From contig DFHL01000038.1 in assembly GCA_002371315.1 (NCBI GenBank), positions 6,096 through 35,280 of the forward strand: 29,185 nt of DNA, in the 5' to 3' direction. The notes beneath the pieces were generated by a model. It worked only from the letters and a program-made list of their open reading frames with translations. It was not told the DNA's origin and searched no databases. Within the stretch, counting starts at the first letter, position 1; each line of letters begins with the position of its first letter. A program made the translations under genes and the position numbers. The DNA comes from Bacteroidales bacterium UBA3724 (lineage in GTDB: Bacteria > Bacteroidota > Bacteroidia > Bacteroidales > P3). This document shows positions 6,994 to 14,536 of this stretch, one piece after another.

Positions 6994-8463
6994 TCAGTTT
7001 CTCCCCATTGCCTGACGCAGGTAGACGCTGTTCATCTCGATTTCGATCTCGGCATCGAGGATGTCGCTTTTGGCCGAAATCCAGGCCGTCTGGGCAGCCA
7101 TCAAGTCGCTGCTGCTGCACATACCGGCCTTGAAACTCTCGTCGGCCAAGCGCAGGTTCTCCTCGGCCTGGACCAGGTTGCTCTGGGCTTGGTCCAGTTT
7201 CTTGTAGGCAAGTTCCAGTTCGTAGTTCAACTTATTGACCTGCAGTTCTATCATCTCCTGTGCCTCTTCGATTTGGTACGCCACCTCGCGCCGTTTGGCC
7301 TTGGCAGCCTTGACCGAATAGATGCCGCCGGGATGGAGTATCGGCACATTGACGACCACGCCGGCCATCAGCGTGCCGCCAAACTCGTTTTGGAATCCGT
7401 TGAAGAGGTTGGGGTTTGAAAAGAGGTAGCCACCCGTGAAGGCGATGTTCGGCTTGAGCGTCGAGGCAGCGATGCGCACGCCCTGTGCGGCGATGCTGTC
7501 GCTGATGCGCAGCATCTTCATCTCGCGGCGGTTCTGCCAGACGGTGTCCATATTGATGTCCTGATGCGACGTGAGGGCCAGCACAGGATTGTGCTCGGGC
7601 ACGTCAAACTCGCTGTCCAGCGGCATACCGCAGCGCTGGGCCAGCAGCATCTTGGCCAGCGCCAAACCGTTGGTGGCCTTGGTGAGGTTCATCCGGGCCT
7701 CGTTCAGCTTGACGCGCACCTTGGCCAGGTCGCCCTTGGTGGCCATCTCGGCGGCAACAAGCTGCTCGACGTTGTGGTTCAGCGTGTCGAGCAGGGCGGC
7801 ATAGTTCTCGGCCAGCTCCTTCTTGTGCTTCACGCTGACCACCTGCCAATAGGCCTCGTCGACGGCGATAAGGGTTTCCTCGCGCTTCTTGTCGTACTCG
7901 ATGCCCGAAAGACGGTTCAGCAGGCCGGCGGTCTTGTAAAGAGCCATCAGCTTGCCGCCCAGATAGATGGGCTGCGAAAGCGTGACGACGCCAAAGGTCG
8001 TGTTGCGCGTGTCGGTCTCAAGTCCGCTGGTGATGTCGCGCCCGACGTTGTTGAGCGACGAACTCAAATCGGAATTGGCAATCAGGTTGGTGACAACATT
8101 GCCAATCACATCGCCGCCGATGGGCAGCCCGCCAAGCTGTTCGCGCAGGCTTGCCGTCAGCTCGTCCTGCACGGTGGTGCCCATATTGTTGATGCGGTCG
8201 CGCTGCTCGTCGCTGAGCAGGTTGACCGTCTTGTCCATCCATACATACCCGCCCGTTGCGCCGACCTTGGGCAGCATCTGCCACAAGGCCACCTTGCGCA
8301 GGTTCTCGGTCTCGACCTTCTTCTCTTCCGACATCTTCAGTCCCTTGTTGGCTTCGAGGGCCTTTTGGCGACACTGGTCGAGCGAAAGCACTTGCTGCGC
8401 ACCGGCCTGACAGGCCAGCACCAGCAGCAAAATAAATACTATGAACTTGTTTTTCATTTTCAT
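6994..8463 (-). CDS. TolC-family outer-membrane efflux protein
   Basis: 489 residues. The signal peptide is MKMKNKFIVFILLLVLACQA, either cleaved after AGA (Q-Q start) or lipidated at the Cys in VLAC; both readings fit. The rest is two OEP repeats of long amphipathic helices, for example RQKALEANKGLKMSEEKKV near 32-50 and a second set from about 200, joined by beta segments such as TTFGVVTLSQPIYLGGKL, a typical OEP strand. It is the first gene of the export operon. A TAnnTTTG box about 120 bases upstream and a strong leader hairpin at 8490-8530 suggest where transcription starts and where it might be controlled. Confidence 0.93.
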   Translation of the reverse strand: MKMKNKFIVFILLLVLACQAGAQQVLSLDQCRQKALEANKGLKMSEEKKVETENLRKVALWQMLPKVGATGGYVWMDKTVNLLSDEQRDRINNMGTTVQDELTASLREQLGGLPIGGDVIGNVVTNLIANSDLSSSLNNVGRDITSGLETDTRNTTFGVVTLSQPIYLGGKLMALYKTAGLLNRLSGIEYDKKREETLIAVDEAYWQVVSVKHKKELAENYAALLDTLNHNVEQLVAAEMATKGDLAKVRVKLNEARMNLTKATNGLALAKMLLAQRCGMPLDSEFDVPEHNPVLALTSHQDINMDTVWQNRREMKMLRISDSIAAQGVRIAASTLKPNIAFTGGYLFSNPNLFNGFQNEFGGTLMAGVVVNVPILHPGGIYSVKAAKAKRREVAYQIEEAQEMIELQVNKLNYELELAYKKLDQAQSNLVQAEENLRLADESFKAGMCSSSDLMAAQTAWISAKSDILDAEIEIEMNSVYLRQAMGRN

Positions 8464-8489
8464 CTATTGGCCTTTTCGTTGAAATCTGA

Positions 8490-8530
8490 CTGAAATTTGC
8501 CGGCGGCGCAATGCGCCGCCGGCATTTCAG
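8490..8530 (-). promoter_or_regulatory. Strong hairpin in the tolC leader
   Basis: CTGAAAT...ATTTCAG flanks a 12-bp GC stem (8499-8510 with 8512-8523), giving about 19 pairs with a small bulge and almost no loop. It lies 27-67 bases before the tolC ATG and downstream of a TAnnTTTG box, so it would be in the tolC leader RNA. There is no T-tract on either strand. It could instead help end manA transcripts. Confidence 0.5.
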
Positions 8531-8580
8531 TCATCACAATCAAACACTTAACTAATCCAGTTATAACCAATTTAGGGTTG

Positions 8581-8588
8581 CAAAATTA
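8581..8588 (-). promoter_or_regulatory. TAnnTTTG promoter box for the tolC operon
   Basis: TAATTTTG on the minus strand matches the Bacteroidota -7 box. No clear TTTG is found 19-21 bases upstream, so the promoter may be weak or activator-dependent. Confidence 0.45.
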
Positions 8589-8701
8589 CAGAAATCCAGC
8601 CTGATGTCCATACCATTTTGTCCCTAAACAGCGGAAAGCCATTCCGAAACGTTAAAATCCTCGTTCGAAACGCATTGCCCACTCCTGCCCCGTCGGCGCC
8701 G

Positions 8702-9799
8702 TCAGTCCTCCTCTTCTTCGTTTGCGTCAAGAAAGTCGTCGGGATTGGCCGAGCCGATGAAGCGCGCCATCCAGTCGAAATCGCTGTTGTGGTTCACACC
8801 ATCCTCGTCCCACTGCTCGGGGTCGACATAGACCTCCAGCAGCTTGGCCGGCCCTTCGCTGTAGAGCTCAACCGCATCGGCAACGGCGGGCACCAGCACG
8901 CACTCGCCGGCGTGGAGCGGGCAGATGGTGTCGAGCGCCTTGACGGCGGCGATGCCGTCGGTGCAGAGATAGGCGACAAAGGAGTCCAGATGCTCAAAAT
9001 TCTTGCGCATCGGCTTGTCGATGGCTATGAGGTTGGTGGTGAAATAGGGGCACTGGGCCAGCTGCACCGTGCTGTTTTGCCGATAGTTGTAGTGCGTCCG
9101 GCCGTCGGCCGTCGGCGTGAAGTCGATGGCGTCGAGGGCCTCGGCGGTGTGCAGTTCGCGCAGATTGCCGTTGGCGTCGCGGCGGTTGTAGTCGTAGATG
9201 CGGTAGGTGGTGTCCGACGACTGCTGGATTTCGGCCAGCAGCAGCCCCCTGCCCAGCGAGTGGACGCGCCCGGCGGGGATGAAGAACACATCGCCCTGCT
9301 GCGGATGCTCGACGTGGAGCAAATCCTCAAGATGCCCCAGTTCCAGAAAGCGCTGATACTCCTCGCGCGTCACCTCCTGGTTGAAGCCGTCGACAATCTC
9401 GGCACCCTCCTCGGCCTCAATGACATACCACATCTCGGTCTTGCCGTTCTCCATTCCCCGCTCGCGGGCCAGGCGGTTGTCGGGATGCACCTGTATCGAC
9501 AGGCGGTCGTTGGCGTCTATTATCTTGAACAGCAGCGGGAAATCGATGCCGAAATGCTGGAAATTCTTGTCGCCGACCAGCTCGCCCATATACACCTCCA
9601 CGGCCTCGTTCAGCGTATTTCCCTCAAGGAAACCGTTGGCGATGACCGACTCGTTGTCCTTGACGGCCGAAAGGGCCCACAGCTCGCCGCAGTTGGGCAG
9701 CGGAGCGTAGTCGAACCCCATCGACTTGATCTTGTTGCCGCCCCACACCTTATTTTTATATAATGGCAGAAATTTCAGAGGATAAAGTGCTGTTTCCAT
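8702..9799 (-). CDS. manA: Mannose-6-phosphate isomerase, class I
   Basis: 365 residues. It interconverts mannose 6-phosphate and fructose 6-phosphate, feeding GDP-mannose synthesis and mannose use. Zinc-site motifs are visible: SIQVHPDNRLA near residue 100, KTEMWYVIEAEEGAEI near 118-133 and FFIPAGRVHSLGRG near 190, followed by the EIQQSSDTTYRIYDYNR segment that carries the conserved catalytic Arg of the family. The end is very acidic (DANEEEED). The gene is 110 bases after the thioredoxin-fold gene on the same strand and about 240 before tolC. No recognisable promoter lies directly upstream, so it may be read with the two genes before it. Confidence 0.94.
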   Translation of the reverse strand: METALYPLKFLPLYKNKVWGGNKIKSMGFDYAPLPNCGELWALSAVKDNESVIANGFLEGNTLNEAVEVYMGELVGDKNFQHFGIDFPLLFKIIDANDRLSIQVHPDNRLARERGMENGKTEMWYVIEAEEGAEIVDGFNQEVTREEYQRFLELGHLEDLLHVEHPQQGDVFFIPAGRVHSLGRGLLLAEIQQSSDTTYRIYDYNRRDANGNLRELHTAEALDAIDFTPTADGRTHYNYRQNSTVQLAQCPYFTTNLIAIDKPMRKNFEHLDSFVAYLCTDGIAAVKALDTICPLHAGECVLVPAVADAVELYSEGPAKLLEVYVDPEQWDEDGVNHNSDFDWMARFIGSANPDDFLDANEEEED

Positions 9800-9909
9800 A
9801 TATTATTAATGATAAATAAATTGACCAAAGAATGAATGAAGCCCGCGCCATTGCCTGAAAGCCGCCGCCCGAGGGACGGAAAGGAAGGACGACAATGCCA
9901 CACAAAAGC

Positions 9910-10839
9910 CTATTTGCCAGAATAATAGCCATCCGATTTAAGAATGCGCTCCAGCTCCCACACGCGCGCGTCGCGGGCAACGATGCGGCGCTTGGGGTCC
10001 ACAAGCATCAGGAACGGTATGTGGTCCACATCTAACGTCTGCATCAGCGGAGCGTCCCAGCCGCCGTCAAGGCTGTCCACGTCGAAGGCCACCACCGTCA
10101 GCTCGGGATGCGTCCGCAACAGCGTGTCGCGCACGGCGTTGCACTGGCGGCAATAGGAGGCGCCAACCATCAGCAGGCTGTATTTCCCTTGGGGCAAAAA
10201 GCGTTCGAGCCGCACCGTCCGGCCAAGCAGGTTGGCAACGGCAACCGACGGCAACTCGCAGCCCGGCTCCAGCGCGGCCAGGGCGGCCAGGCGGCGACCC
10301 AGCCGGCGGTAGTGCCACGTCGAGCACGCCTCGCCCGAAAGCTGGTCATAGAGCTGCGCAACCGTCTCGAGGTCCGAAAGCGACAGCATATAGCGTTCCA
10401 ATATGTAGGGCGCCACGGGCGACGACGGGTTGTCGGCCACAAAACGGGCCAGGCACTCGGCGTCGGTCGCGCCGCACTGCTCCAGCTCATAGCGCAGAAT
10501 GCTGTTCGTGCGCGAGCCCGTGATGGGCGAGGCCTCGGGGGCGGCAGCGTTGTAGACCACCGTAATGTCCGCATTTTCAATAAACAGCGGCAGCGGTTGC
10601 CCCACCTTGGCATTGTGCAGCTCGGCATAGCTTGCACCGCGCACGCGGCCCGTAAAGACGGCACGGCCATCCCTGAACGTTGGCTTCAGCACGCGCGGCA
10701 CCGAGTCGGCATCGTAGACCCACAGCGCAAAAGCGCCACCCGTGCCGGCAGGAATGCCGACACTGACACGAAACGACTGAGCCACCGCCCCAGGCGCCAG
10801 CAGCGCCAGCAGGGCGAAAAGAAGAAACGCTTTTTTCAC
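9910..10839 (-). CDS. Exported thioredoxin-fold protein with N-terminal DUF4369-like domain
   Basis: I place the start at a GTG (10839), giving 309 residues that begin (M)KKAFLLFALLALLAPGAVAQ, a clean signal peptide cleaved after AVA. The longer ATG reading (10908) would add 23 residues ahead of the signal peptide and overlap the upstream lipoprotein gene. Residues 22-100 form a beta-rich domain like the DUF4369 part of Bacteroidota periplasmic thioredoxins. From about 200 there is a thioredoxin fold with C230-RQ-C233 and the cis-Pro loop HIPFLMLVDP. CRQC is an unusual active-site dipeptide. Likely a periplasmic or cell-surface disulfide oxidoreductase; the partner is unknown. It follows the small lipoprotein by 25 bases. 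Confidence 0.8.
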   Translation of the reverse strand: MKKAFLLFALLALLAPGAVAQSFRVSVGIPAGTGGAFALWVYDADSVPRVLKPTFRDGRAVFTGRVRGASYAELHNAKVGQPLPLFIENADITVVYNAAAPEASPITGSRTNSILRYELEQCGATDAECLARFVADNPSSPVAPYILERYMLSLSDLETVAQLYDQLSGEACSTWHYRRLGRRLAALAALEPGCELPSVAVANLLGRTVRLERFLPQGKYSLLMVGASYCRQCNAVRDTLLRTHPELTVVAFDVDSLDGGWDAPLMQTLDVDHIPFLMLVDPKRRIVARDARVWELERILKSDGYYSGK

Positions 10840-10864
10840 CGACGCACGCACCCGCTTTGGAACA

Positions 10865-11059
10865 TCAATAGGTGTGATAGGTCGAACTGTTGCGCTGGTT
10901 GTTGCCACGCACCTTGTAGTTGCGGTTTATCTTCTTCGCTGTCTTCTTCTTGGTGGTGTACATCGACTCGGACGACTTGCACGACGTCACCGTCCCGCAC
11001 ACACCGGCCAATCCAAACACCAAAAGCAGCATCACAGCTATGCGCATTAGCTTTTTCAT
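10865..11059 (-). CDS. Small lipoprotein, basic, function unknown
   Basis: 64 residues: Lys-led signal MKKLMRIAVMLLLVFGLAGV, a lipobox VTSC at about 24-27, then a short mature part rich in Lys, Asn, Ser and Tyr (KKKTAKKINRNYKVRGNNQR). No domain is recognised. The size and pattern match many small Bacteroidota lipoproteins. It heads the gene group lipoprotein, thioredoxin-fold protein, manA. A possible promoter box with one mismatch lies near 11143-11150 on this strand. Confidence 0.65.
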   Translation of the reverse strand: MKKLMRIAVMLLLVFGLAGVCGTVTSCKSSESMYTTKKKTAKKINRNYKVRGNNQRNSSTYHTY

Positions 11060-11199
11060 AATTCTGCAATTATTCGTTTTTATTTATATTTCAATTCTTT
11101 ATATGCAATTTGAGGCACAGATGGACTGTGCTCGCAAAAAGCAAAATAACGAAAAAAAAACGAAACGGACAAATTTTTTTCTGCTTTTCGGCTCCCGGC

Positions 11200-11405
11200 T
11201 TCCCCTTTTTCTCGCTCCGCCCCGTGCGCCAGGCGCCGTTGCAACCGTCGCGGCCGCAGGGCCGGCGACCCCGCCAGCCCTGTGTACGGAGCCGCCGCCA
11301 GGCCAGCCTTCGCACGGCGGCGGGCAGCTTTGCCGCAACCGTCCCGCCACGTGCCGAAAAGGGGCAGCGCAGGGCAAAAAACGGGCGCGAGTTTTGCGAA
11401 AGCCG
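11200..11405. other. GC-rich noncoding block
   Basis: Part of a 656-base gap between 11059 and 11716. It is GC-rich and directly adjoins the repeat copy at 11409. All frames give low-complexity Arg/Pro/Ala peptides; I see no protein or RNA gene. Confidence 0.45.
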
Positions 11406-11408
11406 AGT

Positions 11409-11487
11409 CAAAGCCCATTAACATAAAATCTGTTAAAACTTTGACTGAACTTTGGGTGAACTTTGGTAGGTATTTGACCCTTGGAAA
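11409..11487 (+). repeat. 79-bp intergenic repeat, copy 1
   Basis: Starts with CAAAGCCCATTAAC (11409-11422), then 28 diverged bases, then a 37-base core (11451-11487) beginning TTTGGGTGAACTTTGG and ending GACCCTTGGAAA. The same two conserved parts with the same 28-base spacing occur inverted at 19177-19255. Confidence 0.85.
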
Positions 11488-11682
11488 ACAGTGAGTTATA
11501 TTTTGGCAAAAATAGGGCATTTTTTAACTGTTTTTAACTTAAATGTTAAACGGAATTTGCCCGGTTTTAAGGCTTCCAGGGGGGCGGATTCCGGGGTCGG
11601 GTTTTCATCGGTTCCGAGGCACGCCGAGGGGCGCAAAAACGGCGGTAGAAAAAATTTTTTTTCGCGTATGGAGAATTATTTG

Positions 11683-11690
11683 TATTTTTG
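11683..11690 (+). promoter_or_regulatory. TAnnTTTG promoter box for the small membrane protein and efp
   Basis: TATTTTTG, with TTCG (one mismatch to TTTG) 18 bases upstream at 11661-11664. The next start codon is at 11716, giving a leader of about 20 bases. Confidence 0.6.
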
Positions 11691-11715
11691 CAATTTCAAA
11701 CCAGAACATTTCACG

Positions 11716-11985
11716 ATGGAAAAAACGACACAGGCTAAACTCTACGAATGGGCGTCGTATGTGCTGATAGTGGCCGCGACGGTCTATTTTTTCGTTTCAC
11801 ACAAAGAGGTGACAATCACAATGATGGGCATCGTTTTGGCCCTTTTCTGCCGCAATATGATGTGCCGCACGCGCCTCAAGATGGTCGAGGAAGAGAACGA
11901 GGAGATGCGCGTCGACCTGCGCCGTCTGACCAACCTGCTGGAGGTTGAAAAAAAGAAAAATTCCGCAAATTCCAATAATCAATAA
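11716..11985 (+). CDS. Small two-helix membrane protein with coiled-coil tail
   Basis: 89 residues from the ATG at 11716; the longer in-frame reading upstream is rejected because a promoter box lies inside it. Two hydrophobic segments (about 13-29, ASYVLIVAATVYFFVS, and 33-48, ITMMGIVLALFCRNMM) are joined by a tight turn. Then comes a charged heptad-like helix (VEEENEEMRVDLRRLTNLL) and a Lys/Asn tail. No family is recognised. It stands 23 bases before efp and probably shares its transcript. The hairpin topology with a cytoplasmic coiled coil suggests a scaffold or adaptor, which is a guess. Confidence 0.7.
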   Translation: MEKTTQAKLYEWASYVLIVAATVYFFVSHKEVTITMMGIVLALFCRNMMCRTRLKMVEEENEEMRVDLRRLTNLLEVEKKKNSANSNNQ

Positions 11986-12008
11986 TTTAAACATACACCT
12001 ATTTTTTT

Positions 12009-12572
12009 ATGGCAACAACAGCTGACATCAAAAACGGATTGTGCATCAATTTCAACAACGACATCTACACTATCGTCGAATTCCTTCACGTCAAGCCCGG
12101 CAAGGGTGCCGCCTTTGTGCGCACCAAAATGCGCAACGTGAAGACCGGCCGTATGCTGGAGAACACCTTCCCCAGCGGCGCCAAGATCGACATCGTGCGC
12201 GTCGAACGCCGCCCCTACACCTACCTCTACAAAGAGGGTGATATGCACGTGTTTATGCACACCGAGACCTATGAGCAGATTTATATTCCCGAAGGCATCA
12301 TCAACGCCCCGCAGTTCCTCAAGGACGGCCAGTATGTCGAAATCACCGTCGACGCCGACACCGAGACCCCGCTGATGTGCGAGCTGCCTCCGTTCATCGA
12401 GACCGTGGTGACCTACACCGAGCCCGGCTTTGCAGGCAACACCGCCACCAACGCTATGAAGGACGCCACCGTCGAGCCCGGCGTGCAGATCCGCGTGCCC
12501 CTCTTCATCAAGGAAGGCGAGCGCATCAAGGTCGACACCCGCACCTGCGAGTATTCGGAGCGTATCAAGTAA
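12009..12572 (+). CDS. efp: Translation elongation factor P
   Basis: 187 residues, the standard length. EF-P enters the ribosomal E site and helps form peptide bonds at polyproline stretches. Seen: the N-terminal KOW-like domain with the HVKPGKGAAFVRTK loop, whose tip residue Lys32 is the site modified in Lys-type EF-Ps, then two OB domains with DGQYVEITVDADTETPLMCELP and the C-terminal signature region containing GFAGNTATNAMKDATVEPG. No modification enzyme gene (epmA/epmB-like) is in the window. A rho-independent terminator follows at once. Confidence 0.97.
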   Translation: MATTADIKNGLCINFNNDIYTIVEFLHVKPGKGAAFVRTKMRNVKTGRMLENTFPSGAKIDIVRVERRPYTYLYKEGDMHVFMHTETYEQIYIPEGIINAPQFLKDGQYVEITVDADTETPLMCELPPFIETVVTYTEPGFAGNTATNAMKDATVEPGVQIRVPLFIKEGERIKVDTRTCEYSERIK

Positions 12573-12591
12573 AACAACTATCAACTGTAAG

Positions 12592-12618
12592 GGCGACCCC
12601 TGCGGTCGCCTTTTTTTT
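12592..12618 (+). terminator. Rho-independent terminator after efp
   Basis: Stem GGCGACC (12592-12598), 5-base loop, GGTCGCC (12604-12610), then eight Ts. It lies 20 bases after the efp stop and only 13 bases before the next start codon. Confidence 0.88.
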
Positions 12619-12631
12619 GCCAAACGACGAA

Positions 12632-13633
12632 ATGAAGAAAATCCTCGTTCTGACCCTGGCAGCCCTGATGGCAGCAAGCTGCCACCAGAGCACCGACAAC
12701 AAGCCCGCCGCCAACCAGACGGCAACCGTCGACTACAACAAAGTGGCGACTCCCGACTTCAACGCCGACTCGGCCTACCGCTTCGCCGCCGAACAGCTGG
12801 CTTTCGGCTTCCGCCACCCCGGCACCAAAGGCCACGAGCAGTGCGCCCGCTATCTGGCCACCGCGATGGGCCGCTGGTGCGACACGGTCATCGTGCAGCC
12901 GTTCACCACTACGCTGTGGAACGGACAAAGCGTTGAAGGCAAGAACATTATCGCCTCACTCAATCCCGAGAGCGACCGCCGCATACTGCTGGCCGCACAC
13001 TGGGATTCACGCCAGTGGGCCGACCACGACCTCGACACCAACAACTGGCGTCGGCCCCTGCCGGGTGCCAACGACGGTGCCAGCGGCGTTGCCGTGCTGA
13101 TGGAGATGGCTCGCGTTATGTCGGCTATGCGGCCCGGCGTGGGTGTCGACTTTGTGATGTTCGACGTTGAGGATCAGGGCATTCCCGAATGGGCCGACCG
13201 CTACGAGGACAACACCTGGTGCAAGGGTTCGCAGCATTGGGCCAAAAATCCGCACCGCCTTTTCTATCAGGCCGAATACGGCATCCTCTACGATATGGTG
13301 GGCACCGACCAGCCGCGCTTCACCAAGGAGGAGATTTCGATGAGTTTTGCCCAGGGCCTGACGAATCGCGTATGGAGCTGCGCCTCGTTTCTCGGCTATG
13401 GTGGCATCTTTGTCGACGAGCTGAGCGGCGCCATTCTCGACGATCATCTGTATGTCAACCAGATACTGCGCATACCGACCATCGACATCGTGCAGAACAG
13501 CCCCAACTGCAGCTTCTACCAGCACTGGCACACCACCAACGACAACCTCGACGCCATAAACAAGGAGTCGCTCCGAACCGTCGCCACGGTCAGTATGAAG
13601 GTCATCTACAGCGACTTTCCCCACAAACCTTGA
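12632..13633 (+). CDS. M28-family, glutaminyl-cyclase-like lipoprotein
   Basis: 333 residues from the ATG at 12632. Signal peptide MKKILVLTLAALMAAS with candidate lipid-bearing Cys17 (AASC), so it is probably anchored in the envelope. The single-zinc hydrolase fold shows AAHWDSR (His123, Asp125), PGANDGASGVAVLMEMAR (Asp148), FVMFDVEDQG (Glu180/Asp181), a DMVG Asp near 221 and HWHTTNDNLDAIN (His300). The last motif and the HWDS motif resemble glutaminyl-peptide cyclotransferases more than aminopeptidases. A QC would form pyroglutamate at N-terminal Gln, which many Bacteroidota exported proteins have after signal cleavage. Whether it is a cyclase or a peptidase cannot be settled from sequence. 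Confidence 0.85.
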   Translation: MKKILVLTLAALMAASCHQSTDNKPAANQTATVDYNKVATPDFNADSAYRFAAEQLAFGFRHPGTKGHEQCARYLATAMGRWCDTVIVQPFTTTLWNGQSVEGKNIIASLNPESDRRILLAAHWDSRQWADHDLDTNNWRRPLPGANDGASGVAVLMEMARVMSAMRPGVGVDFVMFDVEDQGIPEWADRYEDNTWCKGSQHWAKNPHRLFYQAEYGILYDMVGTDQPRFTKEEISMSFAQGLTNRVWSCASFLGYGGIFVDELSGAILDDHLYVNQILRIPTIDIVQNSPNCSFYQHWHTTNDNLDAINKESLRTVATVSMKVIYSDFPHKP

Positions 13634-13644
13634 AGCCTGGGACT

Positions 13645-14064
13645 ATGAGACGCATCCTGCCATTTCTGATTACGGCCGCGCTGCTTGCGGCGGCCTGCGG
13701 ACGCGAGACGCGTTGCTATGTCCCCATCGGGCTTACCAATTTCAGCATCGACCCAAACTCGGCCTACTACCCGGGGCTGAACTACGTGGGCGGATATATG
13801 TATCTGACTGGCGGCCACCGCGGTGTGGTGGTGGTGCGCACTTCTTTCGACAGTTTTGTGGCCTACGAGCGCACCTGCCCGGCCGACAGCACGTCGGCGG
13901 TCGCCATATCGGACGAATACGGCAGCGCCCTGCTGGAATGTCCTGAATGTCACTCGCTTTTTATTGTCGAAGCCGACGGCTACCCGATGGAAGGCAGCGC
14001 CACAGCCTGCCCCCTCTACCAATACGGCACCACCTACAGCGGCGGCGAGCTGTGGGTATATTGA
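13645..14064 (+). CDS. Rieske-like lipoprotein with an altered metal site
   Basis: 139 residues with signal MRRILPFLITAALLAAACGR and a lipobox Cys at 18. From about residue 48 the pattern resembles a Rieske [2Fe-2S] domain: a YERTCPAD first loop, then LLECPECHSLFIVEADG, a GSATACPLYQYGT stretch and a terminal GGELWVY strand. The canonical CxH and CxxH ligands are not present as such. Instead there are Cys78, Cys99, Cys102 and Cys122, plus His103. It may bind a different metal, a differently ligated cluster, or none. It lies 11 bases after the M28 gene, so the two are co-transcribed envelope lipoproteins. The gene ends 40 bases from the convergent queD. Confidence 0.68.
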   Translation: MRRILPFLITAALLAAACGRETRCYVPIGLTNFSIDPNSAYYPGLNYVGGYMYLTGGHRGVVVVRTSFDSFVAYERTCPADSTSAVAISDEYGSALLECPECHSLFIVEADGYPMEGSATACPLYQYGTTYSGGELWVY

Positions 14065-14104
14065 CCTGGAACACAGGCACCCAGCCTGCGACGCAAAGCA
14101 GAAC

Positions 14105-14524
14105 TCAAAGTATCAGTTCGGCGCAGGAGGTCGTTGTCTCCCAAAGGCGCAGGCTGTGCAGGCGCACGCCGTCGGGAAAGCGGTCGGCGAGCAGCGAGGC
14201 GAAATGCAGAAGCAGGTTCTCGCTGGTGGGCTGGAACGGGACGACGGCCAGCTTGGTGTCCTCGACCGAGGCAAACGGCGACCCCTCGGAAACAACAAAA
14301 GCGTGGTCGAACGGCTCGACAATATACTGGCTGACAATGCGCTTGATGTCGCCAAAATCAATCACCATACCGTTTTTGGCATCGTCGGGATTGGCGATGG
14401 GCTGCCCCTCGACGGTGACCTGCAGCCGGTAGTTGTGGCCGTGGATGTTGCGGCACTTGCCGTCGTAGCCCGACAGCGCGTGGGCCATCTGGAACTCAAA
14501 TTCCTTCGTCAGTCTCAGCAGCAT
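14105..14524 (-). CDS. queD: 6-carboxy-5,6,7,8-tetrahydropterin synthase (QueD/PTPS family)
   Basis: 139 residues. It converts dihydroneopterin triphosphate to 6-carboxytetrahydropterin in queuosine/7-deazaguanine synthesis. Zinc ligands His15 (FQMAHAL) and His28/His30 (NIHGHNY) and the catalytic Cys24 in DGKCRNIHGH are all visible, with MVIDFGDIK and PTSENL later. The single Cys and short length fit QueD; a biopterin-type PTPS is less likely. It follows clpX by 12 bases and is the last gene of the mrdA-rodA-clpX-queD series; the other queuosine genes are not in the window. Confidence 0.92.
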   Translation of the reverse strand: MLLRLTKEFEFQMAHALSGYDGKCRNIHGHNYRLQVTVEGQPIANPDDAKNGMVIDFGDIKRIVSQYIVEPFDHAFVVSEGSPFASVEDTKLAVVPFQPTSENLLLHFASLLADRFPDGVRLHSLRLWETTTSCAELIL

Positions 14525-14536
14525 AAGGCGTTGTTT

